Below, piece by piece: positions 36,602 to 44,556 of a stretch of DNA of 44,556 nt (positions are counted from its first letter, which is position 1; each line of letters begins with the position of its first letter). Below the pieces are notes generated by a model, which was not told the origin of the DNA, made no database searches, and saw only the letters and a list, made by a program, of their open reading frames with translations. The DNA comes from an uncultured Bacilli bacterium. Lineage in GTDB: Bacteria; Bacillota_I; Bacilli_A; RF39; UBA660. Both the position numbers and the translations under genes were made by a program. The DNA lies in assembly GCA_947624705.1 (NCBI GenBank), contig CANQLL010000003.1, forward strand, positions 1 through 44,556, in the 5' to 3' direction.

Positions 36602-37722
36602 TTTTGATTTCCTTCCTCATTTATTTGATTTAAAGTTTTAACACTAATTTTATACTTAGTTAAACGACTAGCTAATTTAACATTACTTCCCCCTTTACCA
36701 ATGGCTAAAGAGAAGTTACTATCATCTAAAATTGCTAAAGCTTCTTTTTTAACGGGATCAGTTATATTAACAATAGCATTTTTAGCTGGTGATAAAGCAT
36801 TTTGAATAAAGGTTACTGGATCTTCATCATATAAAACTAAATCTACTTTTTCGCCATTTAATTCTTTTAAAATACTACCAATTCTTGAACCATGTTCCCC
36901 AATACACGCGCCGATAGCATCAACTTTTTCATTGGTTGAATAAACAGCAACTTTACTTCTTAGTCCAGCTTCGCGCGCAACGGCATATAGCATTAAAGTT
37001 CCATCTTCAAATTCGGGAATTTCTCTTTCAAATAATCTTTTAACAAAACCATAATGTTTACGTGAAAGTAATATTAATGGTCCTTTGGTTCCGGCTTCGA
37101 CTTTGGTGACATAAACTTTAACTGAAGAACCCATTTTTACTTCTTCGCCTGGAATCATTTCACTTTTTGGTAAAATACCTCTCGTTCGGCCTAATTCTAC
37201 ATAATAATTTTTAGCATCTTCCATGGCTAGTGTTCCAACTAATAACTCATTTTGTTTATCTGCAAACTCAGCCATGATACTATTTCTTTCTGCTTCTCTT
37301 ATCTTTTGCGTAACTACTTGTTTGGCCGTACTAGCAGCCACCCGACCGAAATCAGCGGGAGTTACTTCTTTTTCAATAGTTTCCCCAACTTTAATATCAG
37401 GTACTATTTCTTTAGCATCTTCAAGTAATATTTGGGCATCAGGATTTATTTCTGGTTCGGTATAAGTAACATTACCTTCTTCATCCACTACTTCTTCTCC
37501 ATCAATATAATCTTCGACTACAACTAAATAAGAATAAACTTTAATATCTCCTGTTTCACGATTAATATCTACTCTAACGTTAGTTTTAGAATCAAAATTC
37601 TTTTTATAAGCTGTAGCTAAAGCTTGTTCCATCGCTTCAAAAACAATATCTTCTGATATACCTTTTTCTTCCACAATATTCTTTACAGCTTTAATAAATT
37701 CTTCACTATTCATTATAATCAT
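36598..37722 (-). CDS. nusA: Transcription termination/antitermination factor NusA
   Basis: S1 and KH domains: LGRTRGILPKSEMIPGE, RSKVAVYSTNEKVDAIGACIGEHGSRI, LAIGKGGSNVKLASRLT. Confidence 0.97.
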   Translation of the reverse strand: MIIMNSEEFIKAVKNIVEEKGISEDIVFEAMEQALATAYKKNFDSKTNVRVDINRETGDIKVYSYLVVVEDYIDGEEVVDEEGNVTYTEPEINPDAQILLEDAKEIVPDIKVGETIEKEVTPADFGRVAASTAKQVVTQKIREAERNSIMAEFADKQNELLVGTLAMEDAKNYYVELGRTRGILPKSEMIPGEEVKMGSSVKVYVTKVEAGTKGPLILLSRKHYGFVKRLFEREIPEFEDGTLMLYAVAREAGLRSKVAVYSTNEKVDAIGACIGEHGSRIGSILKELNGEKVDLVLYDEDPVTFIQNALSPAKNAIVNITDPVKKEALAILDDSNFSLAIGKGGSNVKLASRLTKYKISVKTLNQINEEGNQN

Positions 37723-37972
37723 CTCCTTTAACTTTACTTACAACATCTAGAATATAATATTCATCTATTAAATCATGTTTATCCACAATTGGATTAATTA
37801 CTTCTGTGGCTTTAACAATTGTATCTAAATCTATACCCCCAATTTTATCTAATTCAATTGTTAAAAACTTATACTTTTTTTCTTCCCGAATATTAATATC
37901 GGAAACTATAATTTCCATTTCTTTTAAAGCTTGATTAACATCACTTTCTAATTTTTTTAATTTTTGATCCAT
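37706..37972 (-). CDS. rimP: RimP, N-terminal domain only
   Basis: 88 aa; LTIELDKIGGIDLDTIVKATEVINPIVDKHDLIDEYYILDVVSK; immediately upstream of nusA. Confidence 0.75.
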   Translation of the reverse strand: MDQKLKKLESDVNQALKEMEIIVSDINIREEKKYKFLTIELDKIGGIDLDTIVKATEVINPIVDKHDLIDEYYILDVVSKVKGDDYNE

Positions 37973-38074
37973 ACCTCACCTCTTACCATATTAAAAGCAG
38001 GAATTTCTGCCCGCTTTCATCTGTTAAAAGTATTATAACAAAGATATGCTAAAAATGAAACTATTTTTTTCATT

Positions 38075-38340
38075 TTATTTAGTTCTTCTTGTAACTAATA
38101 ATTGATCTGGCATTAAATAAATTGTATCATTTTCACGCATGACTCTTTCTTTATCAATTCCAAATCGATTGGCCACAACATCTAAAGTATCTCCTTCAGT
38201 TGTTATATAATAACTATAGCCGCTTTTGGGAATTAAAATTTGTTGATTAGGATAGATATAATCATTCATTGTTAAACCATTTAAAGTTGCTAGTAATTCG
38301 GGATTAATATTATATTTTCTGGCAATAGCATATAAATTAT
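38075..38340 (-). pseudogene. 3' fragment of a LysM-repeat gene, separated from its 5' half by an inserted element
   Basis: Reads GDNLYAIARKYNINPELLATLNGLTMNDYIYPNQQILIPKSGYSYYITTEGDTLDVVANRFGIDKERV... in frame from the core at 38338-38344. Confidence 0.85.
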
Positions 38341-38344
38341 CCCC
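38338..38344. other. Predicted attachment-site core, left junction
   Basis: TATCCCC shared with 42035-42041; the LysM reading frame resumes exactly here. Confidence 0.75.
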
Positions 38345-38355
38345 TGATACTCTTT

Positions 38356-39909
38356 TTATGTCGTATTTTTAAATGTAAATATAATATCTATCCTTTTATC
38401 TTGATAGATATAAATTTTTTCTACTAAATTTATGATTAATTCTCTTGATAGATTTTCAATTGATAAAAATTTATCAATGTATTTTTCTATTTTTTTATTA
38501 TCTATTTTATTTGATTCTTGATTTTTTAATTTAGCAATATTTTTTTGATTATCTTCTATTTCTTTTTTGATATTTTTCCTTATTCTTAAATATTGTGATT
38601 CATCAATAAAACCTTTTAATCTATCCATATAAGTTTTATCTAAATTTTCAGTTAGTTTATTATTTGTAAGTTCTAAACTTTCAATTTGTTTTTTTATTTT
38701 TAAATTGTTGTCTGCAAATTTTATATTTCCTATAGAATCTTTTATTTTCTTTTTATCAAGGTACTTCTTACAAACATCTTTAATATTATCTAAAATAACA
38801 CGCTCTAATGTTTCATAATTATTTGTATGAGTAGTACAAACATGATACTTTGAGTAAGTTCTATAATAATTGCAAGTAGTATAACTTCTACCTGTTTTAT
38901 TTTGATATCTTATCGTTATTCGATGTTTACAATCTCCACAATATAAAAGGCCATCTAATAAATAAAATCTTTTTTTCTCTGGTCTTTTTACATTTTTAGG
39001 AAGAAGAGTTTGAACATAATTAAAAGTATCTCTATCTATTATAGCTTCATGAGTATTTTTTACAATGATATAGTCTTTAGGATTATTTTTAACTGTCTTT
39101 TTTAATTTATAATTAATCTTTTTAGTTTTTCCTTGTACTGAATCTCCCACGTAGATTTGATTAGTTAAAATTGCTTTTATTGTTGTATCAACCCATACAC
39201 CAAGTTCTTTTGAAATACATTTACTACTCTTTGTATTCCATACATAATTGTAGTAAGATGCTGGTGTTTTAATTTTTCTTTTGGTTAATTCTTGGGCTAT
39301 GTAATGATAAGTATTGCCTTTTAACGCTAAATCGAAGATTAATCTAACGGTCTTTGCTTGTTCTTCATTTATTATTAGATGATTTTTATTATTTGGATCT
39401 TTCATATAGCCAAAAGGACATCTACCTGATACATATAAACCATCTTTCATTCTTGAATGTAAACTAGACTTTACTTTTTTAGAAATATCTTTGGCATACA
39501 TATCATTCATTATGGCCTTAAAAGGTGCTATATCATTATTGGTATTATCTATGAATGTATCTATTCCATCATTGATAGCAATATATCTTATATTATTGTT
39601 GGGAAAATATTTTTCTATTAACTCGCCGGTGCCGATATAATCACGACCCAATCTTGACATATCTTTAGTAATAATCATATTTATTTTATTATTTTCTATA
39701 TCTTTAATCATTTTCTTAAAAGCTGGTCTTTCAAAATTAGTGCCAGTAAATCCATCATCCACATATTCATCAATAACATTATAATTATTTTCTTTAACAT
39801 ATTGATTAAGTAAACTTCTTTGACTAACAATACTATCAGATTCAATATTTCCATCATCTCTTGATAATCTTATATAAAGTCCGACTTTAAAACTATTATT
39901 GCCGATCAT
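38356..39909 (-). CDS. Large serine recombinase (resolvase/Recombinase/zinc-ribbon, TnpX/TndX-like)
   Basis: VGLYIRLSRDDG..SDSIVSQRSLLNQYV, VDDGFTGTNFERPAFKKMI, MITKDMSRLGRDYIGTGELIE, LLYCGDCKHRITIRY. Confidence 0.95.
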   Translation of the reverse strand: MIGNNSFKVGLYIRLSRDDGNIESDSIVSQRSLLNQYVKENNYNVIDEYVDDGFTGTNFERPAFKKMIKDIENNKINMIITKDMSRLGRDYIGTGELIEKYFPNNNIRYIAINDGIDTFIDNTNNDIAPFKAIMNDMYAKDISKKVKSSLHSRMKDGLYVSGRCPFGYMKDPNNKNHLIINEEQAKTVRLIFDLALKGNTYHYIAQELTKRKIKTPASYYNYVWNTKSSKCISKELGVWVDTTIKAILTNQIYVGDSVQGKTKKINYKLKKTVKNNPKDYIIVKNTHEAIIDRDTFNYVQTLLPKNVKRPEKKRFYLLDGLLYCGDCKHRITIRYQNKTGRSYTTCNYYRTYSKYHVCTTHTNNYETLERVILDNIKDVCKKYLDKKKIKDSIGNIKFADNNLKIKKQIESLELTNNKLTENLDKTYMDRLKGFIDESQYLRIRKNIKKEIEDNQKNIAKLKNQESNKIDNKKIEKYIDKFLSIENLSRELIINLVEKIYIYQDKRIDIIFTFKNTT

Positions 39910-40025
39910 TAACTTATACTCCTACTGAGTAAATTTTCTAATTCTATTTTTAAAACATTAGTTATTATTTCATTTAAAGTTTTTCCATTTTCTTTAAATT
40001 TTAAATTAATTTTATATTTAACCAT
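39909..40025 (-). CDS. Small TnpW-like accessory protein (38 aa) coupled to recombinase
   Basis: MVKYKINLKFKENGKTLNEIITNVLKIELENLLSRSIS*; stop overlaps recombinase start (TAATG); absent from ORF track. Confidence 0.6.
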   Translation of the reverse strand: MVKYKINLKFKENGKTLNEIITNVLKIELENLLSRSIS

Positions 40026-40057
40026 AGAATTTTATACCTCCAATAAAATTCTATGGT
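40021..40057 (-). promoter_or_regulatory. Perfect 15-bp inverted repeat with RBS in the loop and start codon in the stem
   Basis: Minus strand ACCATAGAATTTTAT-TGGAGGT-ATAAAATTCTATGGT. Confidence 0.8.
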
Positions 40058-40098
40058 TCTTAAATTAATAATATTGTAAATTACTGACAAAAATCAAT

Positions 40099-41955
40099 TT
40101 ATCTAATAATTTTGCCAATTTCTTCTATTCCACTTTGCATAGTATTCATTTTCTTTTGTTGCTCCTCAAGATTACTTATTATAACATTAATTTTTTTTAT
40201 ATCATTTGGATTAGTTGCTAATTTTTTTAACGTATATCCATCATTTATAAGCTTATTATTTATAACAATTAGCGTTGCAAGTTCTTTATCATCAATATAT
40301 CCGTCAGACATCATTATATGGTATGCTTCTTGAGCTTTATCTAATTTGTTTCTTAATTGTCCTATTAATCTAGAAAAATCTTTATCATTATTAATTTGAT
40401 TAATTTCTTTTTTTATTTCAGTTTGTTTTTGAGTTTTTATTTCAGAATGAAGTTTTTTATATTTTTCTTGGATCTCTGTTAAGATAATATTTTGTAATCT
40501 AATTTGCATTTCATTATGACTAAGTTCATAAATAGAACGAGTCATTATTTGCTCCAATTCATCTTCATTATTTAATGATTCGATTAGATAAGTTTCATTA
40601 TAAAATATTTCACCTATTAGCTGTTTCTTTTGTTCTTCAGACATTTGATTATTAGGATAGTATCTTTGTACTACTTTTATCATTTCATTAAAATAATAAT
40701 TAAAATCTTTCTTCTTTTTATCTTCTTGATTCATTTGAGAATATTTTTTAATATTGGCATTTTGATTGATATCAATTACTTGTTTTTCTCTTTCAATTAC
40801 CATGTTTTTTATATTAGAAATTATTTTATCTTGTTCAGTAATTAAATTAGGATTTTTAGTCATCTGATTATTAAATTCGGATATATAATTTTTAATCCTA
40901 GTAATATCAGTTTGTGTAAGATTAGGATTTTTTAAATCATGTGCAACTTTTTTTTGTAAACAGATAGTTAAAAATAAATCTAGCTTTTGAGATTCTTCTA
41001 ATGAAGATTCATTCTTTATTTTATTTAATGAATTAAGGATATTAAACATAGGCGGTTTACCTTGATATATTTTATCAGAAACCATTTTAAATTGATCAAA
41101 AAATTCATAGGCTACGATTGAATTTTCATACATTGCTTTAAAAGCTAAATTTTCGCCCATTACAATCTTCATCATTTTTCCATATGAAGTTATCTTATAA
41201 TTACTAGACTGATAATTATAAATATTCTTTTTAAAACCATTACCCATATTGTATAAGAATTGGGATTTATTAACACCAGTCACCCTAAGTGCCTCATCCT
41301 CATTAAAAATTTCATCAAGATATATCGCGTATGCATTTTTTGCATAGAAATCTCTTGCATCTTTACTTTTGTCATCTTTACGAATCACTTTCATACCTGC
41401 TTGTCTTATAGTTAACATTTCATTAGTAGATTGAAGTTTAAAATAATTGGGATACTTTGTATTTAGATTATTGATTAATTGTCTATATTTATTATCATCA
41501 TTTCCATACATCCCTTTAAATGATGTTTGCAAAGCATGACCTAATTCATGATTAAATACATTTAAAGATGCTTTTCTTAATGTCTCGTTATCCACATTAT
41601 GAATTCTATTTTGTAATTTATCCAAGGTTATATCTTCGATAAATTTATAATTCCCTATATATAGTGATTGGTCTTTTGAAGTATAAGCACCTTTAAGAGT
41701 ATTATCTTTATTATATGTTTGATCAAAATCATAATTTCTAATATTATTAACTAATCTATTAATGAAAAAATCTCCAATATCAGAACTATTTACAACTATT
41801 TTAGTCTCATTATTATTAAAATCAGGATTAACATTTTGATAGATTTTTACTCTTCTAATAATATTTTGCCTTATTAAATTAGCTTGCTCAGTACTTAAAT
41901 TATAAACTGACACTATTTCGTTAATTACAATATTAAGTTTTTTTTCAAAATTCAT
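40099..41955 (-). CDS. HELGH zincin-like metalloprotease-type cargo protein (track starts at 41967; likely ATG at 41955)
   Basis: SLNVFNHELGHALQTSFKGMYG HExxH motif; long helical C-terminus; ATG preceded by AGGTGGTGAG. Confidence 0.65.
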   Translation of the reverse strand: MNFEKKLNIVINEIVSVYNLSTEQANLIRQNIIRRVKIYQNVNPDFNNNETKIVVNSSDIGDFFINRLVNNIRNYDFDQTYNKDNTLKGAYTSKDQSLYIGNYKFIEDITLDKLQNRIHNVDNETLRKASLNVFNHELGHALQTSFKGMYGNDDNKYRQLINNLNTKYPNYFKLQSTNEMLTIRQAGMKVIRKDDKSKDARDFYAKNAYAIYLDEIFNEDEALRVTGVNKSQFLYNMGNGFKKNIYNYQSSNYKITSYGKMMKIVMGENLAFKAMYENSIVAYEFFDQFKMVSDKIYQGKPPMFNILNSLNKIKNESSLEESQKLDLFLTICLQKKVAHDLKNPNLTQTDITRIKNYISEFNNQMTKNPNLITEQDKIISNIKNMVIEREKQVIDINQNANIKKYSQMNQEDKKKKDFNYYFNEMIKVVQRYYPNNQMSEEQKKQLIGEIFYNETYLIESLNNEDELEQIMTRSIYELSHNEMQIRLQNIILTEIQEKYKKLHSEIKTQKQTEIKKEINQINNDKDFSRLIGQLRNKLDKAQEAYHIMMSDGYIDDKELATLIVINNKLINDGYTLKKLATNPNDIKKINVIISNLEEQQKKMNTMQSGIEEIGKIIR

Positions 41956-41960
41956 TTGAC

Positions 41961-42227
41961 TCACCACCTATAGTTATAATAACATTTTTCATAATTTTTA
42001 TTTTTTAAATATTCATTATTTCCCATAAAAACTGTATCCCCCTTTTCAATTGTATAATATTCAAAATATTGTTCTTTATTTTTGGGAACAACTATTTCCA
42101 TTCCCGCTCTTAAATAATTAACATTTTCTAAATTATTTAATTCTTTTAATACTTCAATTGAAGTATTAAATTTTTGGGCTATTACTTTTAAATCTTCGCC
42201 ACTTTTTAAAAGATATTTATCATACAT
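41961..42227 (-). pseudogene. 5' half of split LysM gene fused to element-encoded tail
   Basis: MYDKYLLKSGEDLKVIAQKFNTSIEVLKELNNLENVNYLRAGMEIVVPKNKEQYFEYYTIEKGD then element tail TVFMGNNEYLKNKNYEKCYYNYRW*. Confidence 0.85.
42035..42041. other. Predicted attachment-site core, right junction
   Basis: TATCCCC shared with 38338-38344; LysM reading frame is lost beyond this point. Confidence 0.75.
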
Positions 42228-42272
42228 ACTTAATCACTCCTAATAGTAAGATATGATAAACTCCTAATTTTG

Positions 42273-43379
42273 TTATTTAAAAACAAAAATCATTTTTTCA
42301 AAATTAAAATTCCATTCAAAATTTTCTAGTAATAATATTTCTCCTTCTTTAGGAGAATAACTATATAATTTATTTTCCTCTAAATAATAAACAGTATCAT
42401 CTTGTGTATCAATAATTTTTGCATTTTCTTTCTTACTTACTAACCTTTTATTTTCACTATTATATAATTTTAAATATAAATTTTTTTTACTTAAATAATA
42501 ATTATAATCTAATGTTTGAATAAATTTTCTTTCTTTATTTACTAATTCATTTAAAGTTATTTCTTTAAAACCATTTTCATAAATAATTCCTTTATTTTTC
42601 TTATTTCCTACTATTCTCAATTTTTTATGAGATGGTACTATTTCATACTCAATCTTATTTTTCTTATCAACTAAATAAACACTATCTTTATAAGTCCCTA
42701 AAACATAACTATCCATAGAAATATCGTAATCAATATTCCAAATTTCTTTTTTACCATTATCAAAATTAATAATAATAAATTGATTAAAATTATATTCTTC
42801 TTGATAATTAGCTAAAATTAATAAATTATGAATTTTAGCTATTACTTTAAGATTATATACATCTTTATCAGTTATTTTTATATTATCAGTTATATCTTTA
42901 TTTAAATAATAAAAACCTTTGTAATTCCATAATAAATATTTATTAGAGTTTAAATTATGAATTGTAATATTATTAAAATTAATTTTATTATCAATATTAT
43001 TTTCTTTTATTTTATAATGTTTAAGTATTTCTTCATCATTAATTAATCTAATATCTTTTAAAGTATTATTTTCATAACAAACCGGTTTAAGTACTTCTTT
43101 TTTTAAAGAAATACTTAAACATTTATTTTTTTCATTTGTAAAATAATCTAAATTTTCTACTAATTTACGTCCTTTGGTAGATGAAATAAATTCATAATCT
43201 TTGTTATCAATATTTATTTTAAAATAATGAATTTTTAAATCTTTATTATATTCTTCATAAATTTTGTAATTGTTAATTTTATATTCAATTTTATAATTGT
43301 GAGGAAGATGAAAGAGGATAATAATTACAATAATGGTAATTATTATCATATAAAATCTTTTTTTAACTTTCTTCTTCAT
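42273..43379 (-). CDS. Hypothetical membrane-anchored protein
   Basis: N-terminal TM KKRFYMIIITIIVIIILFHL; no family recognised. Confidence 0.6.
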   Translation of the reverse strand: MKKKVKKRFYMIIITIIVIIILFHLPHNYKIEYKINNYKIYEEYNKDLKIHYFKINIDNKDYEFISSTKGRKLVENLDYFTNEKNKCLSISLKKEVLKPVCYENNTLKDIRLINDEEILKHYKIKENNIDNKINFNNITIHNLNSNKYLLWNYKGFYYLNKDITDNIKITDKDVYNLKVIAKIHNLLILANYQEEYNFNQFIIINFDNGKKEIWNIDYDISMDSYVLGTYKDSVYLVDKKNKIEYEIVPSHKKLRIVGNKKNKGIIYENGFKEITLNELVNKERKFIQTLDYNYYLSKKNLYLKLYNSENKRLVSKKENAKIIDTQDDTVYYLEENKLYSYSPKEGEILLLENFEWNFNFEKMIFVFK

Positions 43380-43803
43380 TAGCTTGATATTTTTGTTTTT
43401 CGCGAATCATATATTCAGTTATTTCTGTTTCAATTTTACTTAAAGCCTTTTTAGAAAGTTTAGAGATGGTAATTACTTCTTTAACTGTATCAATAGTTAC
43501 TCTTCCCCAAATAACTCCTTCTCTTACCGTTAAATCATTATACATATCTGGAGTAATAGAAATAAAACTATAACCCCATAAAACTCTTTTTTTAGCAACA
43601 ATTAATCTTTTATTAGTAATAGCTACAACACAAGTGGAAAATATATCAAATAAACTTAAAGTCTTTTGACCCGTAAAAATAAATAATATTTCTTCTTCAG
43701 GATTTAAGTGTTCTTCTATAACTTTACAATGTTTTTTAATGCGCCAGGCGATTCCGCCTGGATAAGTATTAATATATTCAATTAATTTTTCATAAACTTT
43801 CAT
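43363..43803 (-). CDS. Bacterial PH-domain protein (YokE/bPH-like); track extends to 43851, likely start MKVYEKLIEY
   Basis: LNPEEEILFIFTGQ......CVVAITNKRLIVAKKRVLWGYSFISITPDMYNDLTVREGVIWGRVTIDT. Confidence 0.7.
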   Translation of the reverse strand: MKVYEKLIEYINTYPGGIAWRIKKHCKVIEEHLNPEEEILFIFTGQKTLSLFDIFSTCVVAITNKRLIVAKKRVLWGYSFISITPDMYNDLTVREGVIWGRVTIDTVKEVITISKLSKKALSKIETEITEYMIREKQKYQANEEES

Positions 43804-43966
43804 AAACTTTACCTCTAATCTTATTTTACCTATTAATAAAAGATTGCGCAAGGAAAATTTTTAAAAAATTACCAAATAAAAAAAGGAAATTGAAGTTAAA
43901 CCGATAATATATTTAATGAGGGTAATTATTTTTAATTCATAAAAAGAATGGAGGTGAAAATTAATT

Positions 43967-44556
43967 TTGAGTAAAAGAAAAAATGAAAATAACTTTATTC
44001 CCTTAACCTTTGACGGTATCTTTAAAGCTTTATTTAGACATAAAAGATATTTAATTGATTTTCTTAAAGATGTTTTAAAGTATGATATTGTTGATTTAGA
44101 ATATCTTGATTCTTATTTAGAAAAAGCTAATATTTCCACTAAAGAATCTTTCTTAGATGTCTTAGTTAAATTTAATGATGGCACTCATGCCATCATTGAA
44201 ATGCAAAACCAAGATCGTGGGAGTATGGTTACGAGAATTTTTTACTACCTTGGTAAACTAGCTACTAAAAGTTTAAAAACGGGTGAAGATTATAAATTAA
44301 TTAAAAAATATATTGGTATTTGTGTTTTAGATTATAATGACCCACGCTTTACAAATCTTCACAATGTTTGTAAACTATATAATGTAGATACCAAAGAAAT
44401 TCTAACTGATGAATTAGAAATTCATATTATTAATTTAAAAAGTAAAATTATGAATGATAAATTAAAATGGTTAGAAGTATTTAAAGAAGAGGATGATTGG
44501 GATATGGGTAAATATACTGATGAAGAATTAAAAGCTGCTGTTAATGAGTTAAAAAG
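43967..44556 (+). CDS. PD-(D/E)XK nuclease family transposase / Rpn-like, partial (runs off window)
   Basis: TTG start after GGAGGTG; PLTFDGIFKALFRHKRYLIDFLKDVL...ESFLDVLVKFNDGTHAIIEMQNQDRGSMVTRIFYYLGKLA. Confidence 0.85.
   Translation, partial: MSKRKNENNFIPLTFDGIFKALFRHKRYLIDFLKDVLKYDIVDLEYLDSYLEKANISTKESFLDVLVKFNDGTHAIIEMQNQDRGSMVTRIFYYLGKLATKSLKTGEDYKLIKKYIGICVLDYNDPRFTNLHNVCKLYNVDTKEILTDELEIHIINLKSKIMNDKLKWLEVFKEEDDWDMGKYTDEELKAAVNELK

Larger units (their letters stand above)
38345..42041. mobile_element. Serine-recombinase integrative element (~3,697 bp) inserted in a LysM gene
   Basis: Both ends share TATCCCC; carries recombinase; excision restores LysM frame; predicted attP is quasi-palindromic. 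Confidence 0.8.

Noticed and set aside
37223-37465. + strand ORF within nusA
   Set aside because: Antisense shadow of conserved nusA.
40112-40845. + strand hydrophobic ORFs within the HELGH gene
   Set aside because: Antisense reading of AT-rich helical coding sequence, which produces Phe/Ile-rich false ORFs.
38338-42041. Interpreting the element as two unrelated LysM genes flanking a recombinase
   Set aside because: The shared GGGGATA in the same codon phase, restoration of a canonical LysM KGDNLYAIA motif and attP symmetry all favour a single split gene.

Overview
44.6 kb of AT-rich bacterial DNA using the standard code (TGG for Trp, TGA as stop), probably from a small-genome gut Bacillota/Bacilli relative; the lineage is an inference. 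Most of it is housekeeping: a truncated dcw cluster (mraZ-rsmH-ftsL-PBP), glycolipid glycosyltransferase, phosphoglucomutase-type enzyme, PrsA-like foldase, recX, nrnA-like DHH, ackA, thiI, nth-dnaD-cca, Ca2+-type P-ATPase, and a rimP-nusA-ylxR-infB operon. Spore-coat-like genes (cotJA/B fusion-cotJC, a Cys-rich CotY/CotZ-like protein, YjcZ-like miniproteins, LysM proteins) are scattered through it. The most unusual content: (1) a 3,697-bp serine-recombinase element that splits a triple-LysM gene in the middle of a KGD|NL motif. Its two junctions share GGGGATA, the predicted excision restores the frame exactly, and the predicted circle junction is a 15-4-15 quasi-palindrome (13/15 arm matches). 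The element carries only a TnpW-like miniprotein, the recombinase, and a 622-aa HELGH protein. (2) A two-module surface protein whose promoter carries a G8 tract between a consensus TTGACA and a -10 box (phase-variation architecture) and whose two C-type-lectin/DUF6273-like ends look like diversity-generating-retroelement variable regions (NNC codon enrichment in an AT-rich gene); no RT or template repeat is in the window. (3) A perfect 15-bp hairpin that places the RBS in the loop and the start codon in the stem ahead of the recombinase operon. (4) A candidate promoter-hairpin-hairpin-terminator ncRNA. (5) A membrane-anchored EIIB domain whose catalytic Cys aligns with Asn. (6) 10-bp-phased GTGG repeats at mraZ. 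No rRNA, tRNA or CRISPR was recognised.
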